This document shows, one piece after another, positions 1 to 7,946 of a stretch of DNA of 10,470 nt (position 1 is its first letter; every line of letters starts with the position of its first letter). A model generated the notes under the pieces. The model was not told the origin of the DNA and made no database searches. It saw only the letters and a list, made by a program, of their open reading frames with translations. The translations under genes were made by a program, and so were the position numbers. The stretch comes from Planctomycetaceae bacterium (lineage in GTDB: Bacteria; Planctomycetota; Planctomycetia; Planctomycetales; Planctomycetaceae). The DNA lies in assembly GCA_947463775.1 (NCBI GenBank), contig CANHVD010000144.1:1-10470 (forward strand), given 5' to 3'.

Positions 1-795
1 GCCGGTGGTGCACTGGAAGTCATTCTTCAGCGACTTGCCGAGTTCAAAGAGAAAGCTCAGTCGCTGAAGCGAAAGATCGTCGGGGCGATGATCTATCCGG
101 CCGCCGTTATTACTGTGGCTGTGGTGATTGTGTCGTTCATCATGTTGTTCATCATTCCGAAGTTCAAAGAAATCTTTATTGGCTTCGGGGTTGAGCTGCC
201 AGGACCGACGGTGCTTCTGATCGGTTGTTCGGACTGGATGATGTCCTACTGGTACATGCTGTTTGTAGGGCCCATAGGGTTTTGGCTCTTCGCCAAAATT
301 GTGAAGAAGAACAAGACGGGAGCGTATGTGATGGACTGGCTCTCGTTACGCATACCGTTGATAGGCAAGATTTTGCATATCGGGACCATTGCGCGCGTTA
401 CCAGAACACTGGGCACCCTGATTTCTTCGGGCGTGCCAATTCTGGAGGCGCTTTTGATCTCAAGAGATACGGCGGGTAACGCGGTGTTTGTGCGAGCCTT
501 CGACAATATCTACGCGGCGATCCGCGAAGGGGAAACGATTGCGGTTCCGTTGAAGGAAGCTCGCATCGTCGATGACCTTGTGGTCAACATGGTGGACGTC
601 GGTGAAGAGACCGGTGCTCTGGACGACATGCTCTACAAGGTCGCGGACGTTTACGATGAAGAAGTCGAAGTGCGAGTTGAGAGTTTGGTGAGTTTGCTTG
701 AACCGATCATGGTTGTTGTTCTGGGTCTGATCGTGGGCTTCATCGTGATCGCGTTGTTCATGCCTCTGATTAAGCTGCTCAACGACCTGTCATAA
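1..795 (+). CDS. gspF: Type II secretion / type IV pilus inner-membrane platform protein GspF/PilC, 5' truncated by window edge
   Basis: The reading frame is open from base 1, so the first Met (base 88) is internal; 264 residues are visible of the roughly 400 usual for the family. GspF is the polytopic inner-membrane protein that couples the cytoplasmic assembly ATPase to growth of the pseudopilus. The visible part holds the end of the first cytoplasmic T2SSF domain, a hydrophobic segment at about residues 34-52, and a second at about 84-100. The second T2SSF domain starts near residue 117 and includes the family signatures LGTLISSGVPILEAL (about 137-151) and VGEETGALDDML (about 200-211). A final membrane helix lies near residues 236-255. 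The pseudopilin genes that follow support the call. GspF and PilC cannot be separated by sequence alone; the F-G-H-I-J-K order favours GspF. The family is very likely correct. Confidence 0.93.
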   Translation, partial: AGGALEVILQRLAEFKEKAQSLKRKIVGAMIYPAAVITVAVVIVSFIMLFIIPKFKEIFIGFGVELPGPTVLLIGCSDWMMSYWYMLFVGPIGFWLFAKIVKKNKTGAYVMDWLSLRIPLIGKILHIGTIARVTRTLGTLISSGVPILEALLISRDTAGNAVFVRAFDNIYAAIREGETIAVPLKEARIVDDLVVNMVDVGEETGALDDMLYKVADVYDEEVEVRVESLVSLLEPIMVVVLGLIVGFIVIALFMPLIKLLNDLS

Positions 796-810
796 ATCAC
801 AAGAAAGTAC

Positions 811-855
811 TTCTCCTCCTCTGGTGGAGAAGAAGGCCGAAAGGCCAGATGAATC
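811..855 (+). repeat. Intergenic double-hairpin repeat, copy A
   Basis: A 45-bp element just downstream of the gspF stop. A 9-bp stem (811-819 with 823-831, one mismatch) closes a 3-nt loop. After 3 nt comes a second hairpin, GGCC-GAAA-GGCC (835-846), whose loop fits the stable GNRA tetraloop class. It ends with a GATGA tail. Copy B has the same layout 58 bp downstream. There is no T-run after it, so it is not a standard intrinsic terminator. It looks like a REP- or MITE-type repeat; similar elements between planctomycete genes are known to me only from memory. Confidence 0.7.
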
Positions 856-866
856 ATCTCCAAATC

Positions 867-913
867 CCTTCTCCCCTCTCAGGGGAGAAGGTGGCCGTCA
901 GGCCGGATGAGGG
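867..913 (+). repeat. Intergenic double-hairpin repeat, copy B
   Basis: This copy has a perfect 11-bp stem (867-877 with 881-891) around a 3-nt loop, then GGCC-GTCA-GGCC (893-904) and a GGATGAGGG tail. Over the 45 aligned bases (869-913 against 811-855) I count 30 identities, with the conserved bases in the stem ends, both GGCC blocks and the GATGA tail. The second-innermost paired position differs compensatorily (C-G in copy A at 819/823, T-A here at 877/881), which suggests the folded form is kept. With copy A it could reduce read-through or protect a 3' mRNA end, but no T-run follows. Confidence 0.72.
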
Positions 914-927
914 GTCTACTGCGTTTT

Positions 928-958
928 ACTGAACACTGAAAACTGAACACTGAAAACT
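928..958 (+). repeat. Short tandem repeat, heptamer ACTGAAC/ACTGAAA
   Basis: Two exact copies of a 14-bp unit, ACTGAACACTGAAA (928-941 and 942-955), followed by ACT. Each unit is two near-identical heptamers, so there are about 4.4 copies of ACTGAA(C/A). It ends 15 bp before the gspG-like start codon. It could be a simple slippage array or bind a regulator; nothing in the sequence decides this. Confidence 0.85.
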
Positions 959-973
959 ACCCCAGGGTGTCCC

Positions 974-1846
974 ATGAAACGTCATGAATCGCAAACCGCA
1001 GTAAACCCTTCACGATCCGGCTTCTCGCTGATCGAGCTGCTGGTCGTGATCGTGATTATTGGGATCCTGATGTCGTTGATCCTGCCGGCGTTGTCTGGGG
1101 CACGTTATCGCGCTCAAGTCGCTGCCGTCAGCACGGAGATCACTCAGTTGGATCAGGCGATTGCGTCGTTTAAATCGAAGTTCGGTGTGGAGCCGCCAAG
1201 CAGTCTTTTGGTGCCAGCATCCGCTGCGGGCTGGACGGCTGCCGATCGACAGAAAGTTCTGCGCATTTGGGATCAGTTTGACTTTTCAAATTGCGGTGGA
1301 TTCAGCTACCCGGCTGCACCAATTCATCTGAATGGTGCCGAGTGCCTCGTTTTCTTCCTGGGTGGCCTGAATAGCGGCACTCCGACCTCTGCAACGCTCA
1401 TTGGGTTCTCCAAGAACCCGAGGACCCCGTGGTCCAAGTCTGGTGAAAATCGCGACCTTCCTTTCTACGACCGCTTTGATCCGGATCGAATGGTTGATTT
1501 GGATGCCGATGGCGTTGTGGAATTCCTTGACAGTCTGCCGGGGCAGACGACGCCCTATCTCTATTTTTCGAGCCAGGGCAAGTCCTATCGGAAGACAAAT
1601 GGCGCGGCCACATTGGACGATTTTGATGTCCATGGAGGAATGACAAATGCGAAAGATATGTCTTCGATTTACGTGGGTTCAGATGGCAAGACCCCGGAGC
1701 GAGCGAGCAGTTTCCAGCTTGTTTCGCCGGGTATCGATGGGCTATACGGACTCGGTGGCACCATCTCCTCTGATGCTCTGACGGGGACTCGTGCTGCAGA
1801 GGCAGACAACATTACGAACTTCTCGGGCGGCTTAATGAAGAAGTAA
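974..1846 (+). CDS. gspG: GspG-like pseudopilin (prepilin-type N-terminal methylation domain), candidate main fibre subunit
   Basis: A 290-residue protein with a short basic leader, a predicted prepilin peptidase cut after Gly16 (SRSG|FSLIE), Phe at +1, Glu21 at +5, and a hydrophobic helix at about 17-40. Such subunits are cleaved, N-methylated and built into a periplasmic fibre. The helix continues into an amphipathic stretch (about 41-72), as in GspG. A GspG-like C-terminal motif SPGIDGLYGLGG lies at 251-262. An aspartate-rich loop DLDADGVVEFLD (175-186) resembles a calcium EF-hand loop; classical GspG also binds calcium. At 290 residues it is about twice the usual GspG length of roughly 140-150. 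Cys107 and Cys124 could form a disulfide. The start is preceded by a weak AGGGTG ribosome site. It sits between gspF and a second G-like gene. Pseudopilin class is near certain; G type is inferred from position and motifs. Confidence 0.88.
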   Translation: MKRHESQTAVNPSRSGFSLIELLVVIVIIGILMSLILPALSGARYRAQVAAVSTEITQLDQAIASFKSKFGVEPPSSLLVPASAAGWTAADRQKVLRIWDQFDFSNCGGFSYPAAPIHLNGAECLVFFLGGLNSGTPTSATLIGFSKNPRTPWSKSGENRDLPFYDRFDPDRMVDLDADGVVEFLDSLPGQTTPYLYFSSQGKSYRKTNGAATLDDFDVHGGMTNAKDMSSIYVGSDGKTPERASSFQLVSPGIDGLYGLGGTISSDALTGTRAAEADNITNFSGGLMKK

Positions 1847-1886
1847 TGTGATTTTCAGATCTCTCCGAATTCCGCTGGCAACCACG

Positions 1887-3110
1887 ATGAAAACAATCCA
1901 CAACACTAAACGAAAAAGAGCAGCATTCACTCTGCTCGAATTGTTGATTGTTATTTCTATCATCGCGCTGCTGATGAGCTTGTCAGTTGTTGTACTTCTG
2001 GGAGTGCTTAATCAGGCAGAGGAAGAAGCGACCTCAGCAACGATCCAGAAAGTGAATCGCCTCCTGGAGCAGCGAGCAGAAGCGTTTGACCGTTCGTTCA
2101 AGGGGTCTCGAAGAACAACTGCGATACAAATGATGCGTTCGTTGCTTGCTGACCCAAATTCCGATGGAAATACCAATGACGGAATCTTCGGTGTAACAGA
2201 CGCTGTCGTGGAGATCCTTGCGAAGAAGGCTTTGTTTCGCCACGAGTTTCCGCAACGCATTGCAGACAGAACAGCCTTTGGCGTTTTTAGCGAAGGGACA
2301 TACTTAGACACTGGTGTTCCCAATTCGATCTATTTGACCGTTTGTGCTCCGATTGCACGACAGGAACTAGGTTTGGCAGACACGGTCCCGCTCACTGATA
2401 CGGCGATTAAGAACCACGTGAAAGCGAAGTTCAACAACCACGCGGCTGAAACGGAAAGCTCTGAATTACTCTACTACTTCCTCCTTAAGTCTGGCAGTTA
2501 TGGTGCATCATCTGTTGATACAGATCGATTCTCTGGTGTAGAAATCCAGGACACGGACGGAGATGGTTTGCCAGAGTTTGTGGATGCATGGGGGAACCCT
2601 TTGCGATTCTATCGTTGGCCGACTCGCCTAATCGATACCGACCCCGCAGTGCCATTTCAGCCCGTACTTGCGAATTTGGCCGATGCAACGGACACGCCGC
2701 CAAGAATGATCAGTCAACTGGAGCGTGATGTGGCCAATCTGATCCTGAAAGGATTGCCTCCGGCACCAACATCACTCCCAAGCGGGGCATCACCGCGAGA
2801 TCTTCTGCTCACTGATCCTGATGATCCCATTGGGCGAATTTACACTGAACTGGAGCGACTTGATGGAAACAACGGGAAACCGCTGTTCAGGTCGCATTTC
2901 AACGAAGCTGCATATCACACACCCGACACGTTTCATGCTCCGCTTGTCATTTCAGCGGGACCTGACGAAAGGCTCGGTCTTTTTGAGCCGAACGATACCG
3001 CAAATTTCGGCAATCTCGCAGCTTATGATTACACATTAGCAGCGTCACAAATCATTGATGCCCTTACTGACAACATCACCAGTCGCAACAAAATTTCTGG
3101 AGGTCGCTGA
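1887..3110 (+). CDS. Second GspG-like pseudopilin, paralogue of the preceding gene
   Basis: From the ATG at 1887 the protein is 407 residues. A longer form starts at a GTG at 1848, one base after the previous stop. I prefer the ATG because it gives a 13-residue basic leader like those of the neighbours, but it has no clear ribosome site, so the longer form stays possible. Cleavage is predicted after Ala13 (KRAA|FTLLE), with Glu18 at +5 and a hydrophobic helix at about 14-38. Ala replaces the usual Gly at -1. The loop DTDGDGLPEFVD (222-233) has the same pattern as that of the preceding protein and runs into AWGNPLRFY, which matches the D-x-W-G-N-P segment of GspG. SAGPDERLGL (about 356-365) parallels the C-terminal SPGIDGLYGL upstream. 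It is therefore probably a diverged duplicate and a second or minor fibre subunit. The C-terminal third is enlarged and not recognised. Confidence 0.85.
   Translation: MKTIHNTKRKRAAFTLLELLIVISIIALLMSLSVVVLLGVLNQAEEEATSATIQKVNRLLEQRAEAFDRSFKGSRRTTAIQMMRSLLADPNSDGNTNDGIFGVTDAVVEILAKKALFRHEFPQRIADRTAFGVFSEGTYLDTGVPNSIYLTVCAPIARQELGLADTVPLTDTAIKNHVKAKFNNHAAETESSELLYYFLLKSGSYGASSVDTDRFSGVEIQDTDGDGLPEFVDAWGNPLRFYRWPTRLIDTDPAVPFQPVLANLADATDTPPRMISQLERDVANLILKGLPPAPTSLPSGASPRDLLLTDPDDPIGRIYTELERLDGNNGKPLFRSHFNEAAYHTPDTFHAPLVISAGPDERLGLFEPNDTANFGNLAAYDYTLAASQIIDALTDNITSRNKISGGR
3099..3103 (+). promoter_or_regulatory. Strong ribosome binding site of the gspH-like gene
   Basis: GGAGG lies inside the 3' end of the preceding gene, 6 nt before the ATG at 3110. 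That ATG shares its A with the upstream TGA (3108-3110). This fixes the start and suggests translational coupling. Confidence 0.8.
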
Positions 3111-4396
3111 TGAAGACCCCTGAAAAATCTGATCTTGTGAATCGCAATGTTCGCAGCGGTTTCACTCTTATTGAGCTGCTGGTCGTCGTCACGATTCTGG
3201 CGCTGTTACTTACCATGACAGTAATGGCAGTTAACTTTAATCGTGATAACGAACGTGTTGTCAGCGCGACGCTGCAAATTCAGTCGTTCCTGTCGGGAGC
3301 GAGAGACCGAGCGATCTACGCGAAGGAAGCTCGTGGAGTGCGATTCTTTCTCGATACGACCAACTATCGTGCGGTCACCGCAATGGCTTACATCGATCCG
3401 GCGGAGTACTGGAGCGATGGTGTGATTCAGCTTCGCCGATGGGACCTCAATGACAACGGCACCACGGACTCTTCTCCCGCCGACATCGTTGGTGATGGGA
3501 CGGCAGATGAGAATCCGTCAGAGGTCCGTGTGGTGGCGGGTTCGGATCCGGGTTGGTGGGAACTGAAGCGGCGCGGATTGCTGTTTGATGGCCTTCGCAT
3601 TCGAATCCCAAAGGGGCCAACAGGGACATGGTATTCAGTAAATACTCGGCTGATTGACACGACGGTCGCAAAGACTGAAGTTCAGAAGTTGATTCTGGAA
3701 GTTGCCTACGCGGATCCGGGCGACACTCAGATATCTCAGGCTGTGGCGTTCAGTTCGGGGGGCCCTGTTGACTATGAACTGGAGTTGCCTCCTCGAATTC
3801 TGCCCATGGATCCGGTAAAGCTGCCGTTCGACACGATCATTGATCTCGATGCCAGCAAAGTGCCACTTTCATGGCGTCCGGGGACGACACTTGCCTCGGG
3901 TGGGTCCGGGAACCTTCAGTATTCGCAGTTTATGGACGTCATTTTTTCTGCTCGAGGAAATGTGATCGGTGGAGCCGCTGCCGAGGGAGTGATTCACTTT
4001 TATGTTTGCGACGCACAGGACTCGATCACACTGAAAGAGGCTTACGTCACGTCAAGGACGCCCGTTCCATCTGTGACTGGTACGATGTTGTTCACAGAAA
4101 ACGGCATACCCCTTGACATCAGCAGGGTCATGAGGTTCAACGCCGAGGTTCGCGGGAATCGCTTCATCCCAACGAGTGAAATCCGAACGCAGAACGCAGC
4201 CTGGCTTACAGGTCACGATACCTCCGCAGGAGAGGCTCCGTATCTTTGCAGAGATCGACGTGTTGTCACATTGTTTACCCAGACCGGAGGCGTTTCGACT
4301 CATCCCGTTAACGTGGCGAGCGATGCAGCCCCCGACTTCGATGGGATAGAAAATGATCCGTTCCTCTTTGCAGAAACGGGGAGGACCGGTCGATGA
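3110..4396 (+). CDS. gspH: GspH/FimT-like minor pseudopilin, enlarged
   Basis: A 428-residue protein with a predicted peptidase cut after Gly17 (VRSG|FTLIE), Glu22 at +5 and a membrane helix at about 18-42. Residues 50-80 contain SGARDRAIYAKEARGVRFF, which matches the GspH/FimT pattern in which the helix end is followed by a segment with S-A-R-x-x-A-I and then a first beta strand. IFSARGNVIGG (278-288) resembles the C-terminal F-x-x-x-G-x-x-x-G strand of GspH. In type II secretion GspH belongs to the tip complex and contacts GspI/J. The size is more than twice the usual 170-190 residues. An Asp/Asn-rich loop DLNDNGTTD lies at 112-120. Cys300 and Cys380 are the only cysteines I see and may pair. 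RRVVTLFTQTGGV (383-395) looks like a motif I recall from planctomycete homologues, from memory only. The start overlaps the previous stop by one base. Confidence 0.87.
   Translation: MKTPEKSDLVNRNVRSGFTLIELLVVVTILALLLTMTVMAVNFNRDNERVVSATLQIQSFLSGARDRAIYAKEARGVRFFLDTTNYRAVTAMAYIDPAEYWSDGVIQLRRWDLNDNGTTDSSPADIVGDGTADENPSEVRVVAGSDPGWWELKRRGLLFDGLRIRIPKGPTGTWYSVNTRLIDTTVAKTEVQKLILEVAYADPGDTQISQAVAFSSGGPVDYELELPPRILPMDPVKLPFDTIIDLDASKVPLSWRPGTTLASGGSGNLQYSQFMDVIFSARGNVIGGAAAEGVIHFYVCDAQDSITLKEAYVTSRTPVPSVTGTMLFTENGIPLDISRVMRFNAEVRGNRFIPTSEIRTQNAAWLTGHDTSAGEAPYLCRDRRVVTLFTQTGGVSTHPVNVASDAAPDFDGIENDPFLFAETGRTGR
4380..4385 (+). promoter_or_regulatory. Ribosome binding site of the gspI-like gene
   Basis: GGAGGA lies 7 nt before the ATG at 4393, which sits in an ATGA overlap with the gspH-like stop codon. 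This confirms the start and points to coupled translation. Confidence 0.75.
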
Positions 4397-5919
4397 AGAC
4401 GCTCAATCGAATCACAAAAAGATCTGGGGTAACGCTGACAGAAGTGCTGATGTCGCTCATGATCATGAGTATTGGCATTTCTGCCGTGGCGGTATTGTTT
4501 CCGATCTCTGTTCTGCGATCCGTCCAGGCGACACAGTTGACGAACGCTGCAATCCTGAAACGCAACGCTCAGGCATTGCTGGACATGCGGCAGGAGTTGG
4601 TATTCGACCCAGATGGCGATGGAAATTTCGATGAGCATATTGGGGCCCAGCAGGAGCTGAACTACATTGTTGACCCCAGCGGTTACTTTGAAATGGCAAC
4701 CGGAGCCGCGTTTTCCACGGCGTCGTACGCAACTTTTGCAACGCTTTCGACAAACAACGATGCGACGCTGCCCAACGACTCAAATCTTCGTGGTGGTGCA
4801 GATTGGTTTGGCAACGCTGACACAAACGCTGACCAAATTCCCGAGCCGTTTCCTGTGCTTCCTCGATTTGACGGTGGTGTTCGTGTCGCCACGATTCCCT
4901 CAAATGCACCTTTGGGATTCCGACCTAAGGGCGGCGACCCAGAGGAAGCACGAGCACTGAGGCTTTTGGGCGCAACACTCTCCAAACTTGGCGATGGTTG
5001 GGAAACGCAATTTGACGGGCTTCCGGAAGAATTTGTTTTCTCCGATGGATCAACGGGAACATCCGCAGCTTTGGGCTCAAGCATTGTCGGCATCAAGTTC
5101 CCGGCAGATGCCGATTTGAGTGCCGTTCCAACTTCGGCTTCCATGGTTCCTGCTGTCTCTGGCAGTCAGATTATCAGCGACCCGGAAATTTGCCGCGTCG
5201 TGGTCTTCTCATCGGATGGCAATTTCAGCGTCGCCCTGCCTCTGATTGCGGTCGACAACACGTCCAAATTCGCAGTCTGGTCTGAAGACACGAATTTCGA
5301 TAATTCATTGGCAGCCGGTGAAGACTTGAACAGAACGGGAACGGTTGATATTCGAACACTGCCTTCGCAATTTTATGACACCGTTACCGGAAGCTATTCG
5401 ATTGGTCGCATCCTGCTTCAGTCCTCACGCACTCATGACTACAACTGGTTGCTCACAGTTCGCCGTGGACGCGATGGACAGGCGCGCGGTGTCGATGTAG
5501 TGATCACTCACAACAAGGATGTGACTCCGGACAATGAACGTGTCTTCACGGCGAGTTTCGATACTCGAACTCCGTACGTGATTAATGTTTTCAAATCAAG
5601 CGGCCTGCAGGAGAGCGGCGAACCGGCGGTACCTGCGATCAAGAAGTCCGGCTATATACTGGATATCCAGAATGCGAGATGGTATCGGGTCCTGGACTAC
5701 ATTGAACAGGACGTAACCATATTTAATGCCTCGGGACCGGTCACTGCTCCGGGTTACATAATCACCCTTGAAGCACCTGTTCTGGAGAACTCTCCATTTG
5801 TATACGACGCCAATTCTGGTGCTCCCGTCGATCCGCGGTACGCCGGTCACGTCATGTTTTTGCCCGGGGTCATTGACGTCTATCCCATGGGTTCTATCGC
5901 AAGACCAGGCAATCAGTGA
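4393..5919 (+). CDS. gspI: GspI/PilV-like minor pseudopilin, enlarged
   Basis: A 508-residue protein with a 12-residue leader, a predicted cut after Gly12 (KRSG|VTLTE), Glu17 at +5 and a hydrophobic stretch rich in Met and Ile (about 13-38). The sequence around the cut, SGVTLTEVLMSLMIMSIGI, follows the PilV/GspI form (G-F/V-T-L-x-E-V-L-x-x-x-x-I-x-x-I-G). GspI nucleates the pseudopilus tip with J and K. Classical GspI is about 120 residues, so most of this protein is an added periplasmic region. Asp-rich loops occur at DPDGDGNFDE (72-81), DTNFDNSLAAGE (299-310) and DLNRTGTVD (311-319). HDYNWLLTVRRG (348-359) and MFLPGVIDVYPMG (488-500) look like conserved strands of planctomycete relatives, from memory. 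The start overlaps the upstream stop by 4 nt. Family is secure; type I is supported by the N-terminus and gene order. Confidence 0.86.
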   Translation: MKTLNRITKRSGVTLTEVLMSLMIMSIGISAVAVLFPISVLRSVQATQLTNAAILKRNAQALLDMRQELVFDPDGDGNFDEHIGAQQELNYIVDPSGYFEMATGAAFSTASYATFATLSTNNDATLPNDSNLRGGADWFGNADTNADQIPEPFPVLPRFDGGVRVATIPSNAPLGFRPKGGDPEEARALRLLGATLSKLGDGWETQFDGLPEEFVFSDGSTGTSAALGSSIVGIKFPADADLSAVPTSASMVPAVSGSQIISDPEICRVVVFSSDGNFSVALPLIAVDNTSKFAVWSEDTNFDNSLAAGEDLNRTGTVDIRTLPSQFYDTVTGSYSIGRILLQSSRTHDYNWLLTVRRGRDGQARGVDVVITHNKDVTPDNERVFTASFDTRTPYVINVFKSSGLQESGEPAVPAIKKSGYILDIQNARWYRVLDYIEQDVTIFNASGPVTAPGYIITLEAPVLENSPFVYDANSGAPVDPRYAGHVMFLPGVIDVYPMGSIARPGNQ

Positions 5920-5925
5920 GAACTC

Positions 5926-5931
5926 AGGTGA
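5926..5931 (+). promoter_or_regulatory. Ribosome binding site that selects the ATG at 5937 for the gspJ-like gene
   Basis: AGGTGA lies 5 nt before the ATG at 5937. The competing GTG at 5916, which overlaps the previous stop by 4 nt, has only a weak AGG upstream (5907-5909). I therefore prefer 5937, although the GTG keeps the overlap pattern of the neighbouring genes. Confidence 0.5.
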
Positions 5932-5936
5932 AACAC

Positions 5937-7946
5937 ATGCGTGGCCTATCTAAAAAACACGAACCAGCCACTTCGCAGCGGAATGCCTTTACGCTGGTGG
6001 AGATGCTCGTTTCCGTGACACTCGTATTGCTGATGATGGGGCTTTTCGCCTCAATCTTTCAGATTGCCACTGGCAGCATGACCAAGCAGCGAGGGATTTC
6101 CGAGCAGGATCAACGTGCTCGAATTCTTGCGACGAACGTTCGAAAGGACTTACAGCATCGTACGTTTCGCTACATGTACCCCTTTTGTCCAGAAGAGAAT
6201 CATCTGACTTCGCCCACGTCGTTCGCTAATCGGACGGGCTATTTCTACATATCAACGAACGACCCATACACGGGACTGGATGATGTGATCCAGTTCACAG
6301 TCAACGCCAATATCACAACGGAAGATCCGGATTCAACGCCATTCTTTGGCCGAGCCGCTGAACTTGTAGATAGGTCTACCTCGGGTGCCTCGCCGACGAG
6401 TCTTCACATTAACCCGAACCAGCCGGAAACGGATGACGGTGCCTTCGCTGCGAATTCTGGAGCGAGTTCCCCCTATGCCGAGATTTGCTATTTTGTTCGA
6501 AACGGAAACCTATATCGCCGAGTAGTTCTCATCCGGGAGCCGCTCAATGTCGCAGGGCAAAACCTGGTTGCACAACCGACTTCGCGGTCTGGATACAACT
6601 ACCTCTCGGGCCAGCCCGACCGAACAGACCCCACCACGTATGATGGACTTTTCAAAGTTACCAACGGTAGTTTCCGTGCCGATGGAGGCGGCGGAACACT
6701 GTCGAATGACTTTCAGTTATTGTTTGACCATTCGGCTTTCGCAAATTTCTCGGGCAGTAATCAGAGTGCTGCCGTTCTAGGCGTGGAAGCACTCAGCAAC
6801 GAAACAATTGACCCTGCGGGCAACATGTTGGCTAATCCTGCGCGCCGCTGGGGATTTAATGTTAACCCGTTGTCAAAACGTTCTCGCGAACACTCCAGAA
6901 TATCAAATGCAACATCTCCATCAGTTTTTATTGGTCGTTACACACATGCGGAAACGTCGTCACTGAACTTCAATTTCCCACAGAACTCGTGCCGTGTCGA
7001 GACGATTCCGCCGGATCCCACAGCAGCCGACAGCAACGCTGTACTGGGCAACGGAAATCCAATGGACGTTGTCAACACTCCAGTCACGCTTAATGCTAAC
7101 GGTGTCGTCTCTGAGTTTGATTCAGCGGCTTCAGAAGGAAGAGGCGGAATTCGGCGTGTTGAAGACTTGTTGCTCGCAAACGTTCACGAAATGAAAGTGG
7201 AATTGTGGGACCAGCGGCTACAAAGATTTGTGGTTCCCGGGCATTCGTCAGGGAACTTGGCCACTGGAGAACTTGGAGACTATCATTGGGCACGGTGTCA
7301 CAATCCACTGGTTGGTCCCATTTCTGGCGTAAACTCTGGAGCGATATTCGACAGTTGGCACCCATTATTTGCGGGATTTGATAGTGACGGTAGCGGTGGT
7401 GCGCTCAGCCTTAGTGAATTGCATTCTCCATATCTGCCATACCTATTTTATCCACCTCGGCAAAATGATTCCGGCGCCGGCCCATCGCCCAGTACTATGC
7501 CAGATCCCACGATCGAGCAGATCAGTCCCTCCATAAATCGCGGATATTGGCGGCCCAATGTAGTGTACAACATCAACGATGTTGTCCTTGTGCCTTGGGT
7601 AGATCGTCCCGAAACACTGCCTCCAGGACCACCGGACGGCAAGTTCGAATACTCCGAACTCGTCGACGATGATGTCCGATTTGCATACGGTCTACGTATG
7701 GTTGCGCGGGGACCTGATGTTGATGGCTCAGGTTCCTCGGAGTCCGCTGGTCCCTCTGTGACTGCATGCCCGAATTTTCCAGCAACATCCGGTCGACGAG
7801 TCACTGACAACGAGGTGATATGGGAGTCCTTCGATAACCGGCGTCCGCTGCAATCGATCCGACTCACTTTCCGTTTTCATGACAAAACGTCGGACAACAT
7901 GCGTCAGTTATCGTTAGTGATTCCAGTGACGGATGTAAAGAAATAG
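5937..7946 (+). CDS. gspJ: GspJ/PilW-like minor pseudopilin, greatly enlarged
   Basis: From the ATG at 5937 the protein is 669 residues; a GTG at 5916 would give 676. The predicted cut follows Ala17 (SQRNA|FTLVE), with Glu22 at +5 and a hydrophobic helix at about 18-45. The helix is followed by EQDQRARILATNVRKDLQ (about 56-73), a typical PilW/GspJ pattern in which a polar helix with R-x-D-L leads into the first strand. Classical GspJ is about 200 residues, so several hundred residues are extra. An Asp-rich loop, DSDGSGGALSLSE (482-494), resembles an EF-hand loop with one added residue. Five cysteines are scattered through the periplasmic part. The C-terminal stretch SIRLTFRFHDK with MRQLSLVIPV looks like the closing strands of the family. 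It follows the gspI-like gene directly and is probably co-translated with it. Confidence 0.86.
   Translation: MRGLSKKHEPATSQRNAFTLVEMLVSVTLVLLMMGLFASIFQIATGSMTKQRGISEQDQRARILATNVRKDLQHRTFRYMYPFCPEENHLTSPTSFANRTGYFYISTNDPYTGLDDVIQFTVNANITTEDPDSTPFFGRAAELVDRSTSGASPTSLHINPNQPETDDGAFAANSGASSPYAEICYFVRNGNLYRRVVLIREPLNVAGQNLVAQPTSRSGYNYLSGQPDRTDPTTYDGLFKVTNGSFRADGGGGTLSNDFQLLFDHSAFANFSGSNQSAAVLGVEALSNETIDPAGNMLANPARRWGFNVNPLSKRSREHSRISNATSPSVFIGRYTHAETSSLNFNFPQNSCRVETIPPDPTAADSNAVLGNGNPMDVVNTPVTLNANGVVSEFDSAASEGRGGIRRVEDLLLANVHEMKVELWDQRLQRFVVPGHSSGNLATGELGDYHWARCHNPLVGPISGVNSGAIFDSWHPLFAGFDSDGSGGALSLSELHSPYLPYLFYPPRQNDSGAGPSPSTMPDPTIEQISPSINRGYWRPNVVYNINDVVLVPWVDRPETLPPGPPDGKFEYSELVDDDVRFAYGLRMVARGPDVDGSGSSESAGPSVTACPNFPATSGRRVTDNEVIWESFDNRRPLQSIRLTFRFHDKTSDNMRQLSLVIPVTDVKK

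Noticed and set aside
811..891. Intrinsic terminator after gspF
   Set aside because: The hairpins are strong but no T-run follows either stem, and the elements carry a second conserved hairpin. They are better described as repeats.
811..958. CRISPR array
   Set aside because: The repeats are two imperfect palindromic elements and a 7-bp tandem array, with no regular spacers and no cas genes.
4463..4909. 148-codon open frame on the - strand, and another at 4683-5144
   Set aside because: Both are antisense to the I-like gene and their His/Arg- and Ser/Pro-rich translations look like shadows of its codon pattern.
7448..7867. 139-codon open frame on the - strand
   Set aside because: Antisense to the J-like gene, with Ser/Arg/Gly-rich content and no domain.
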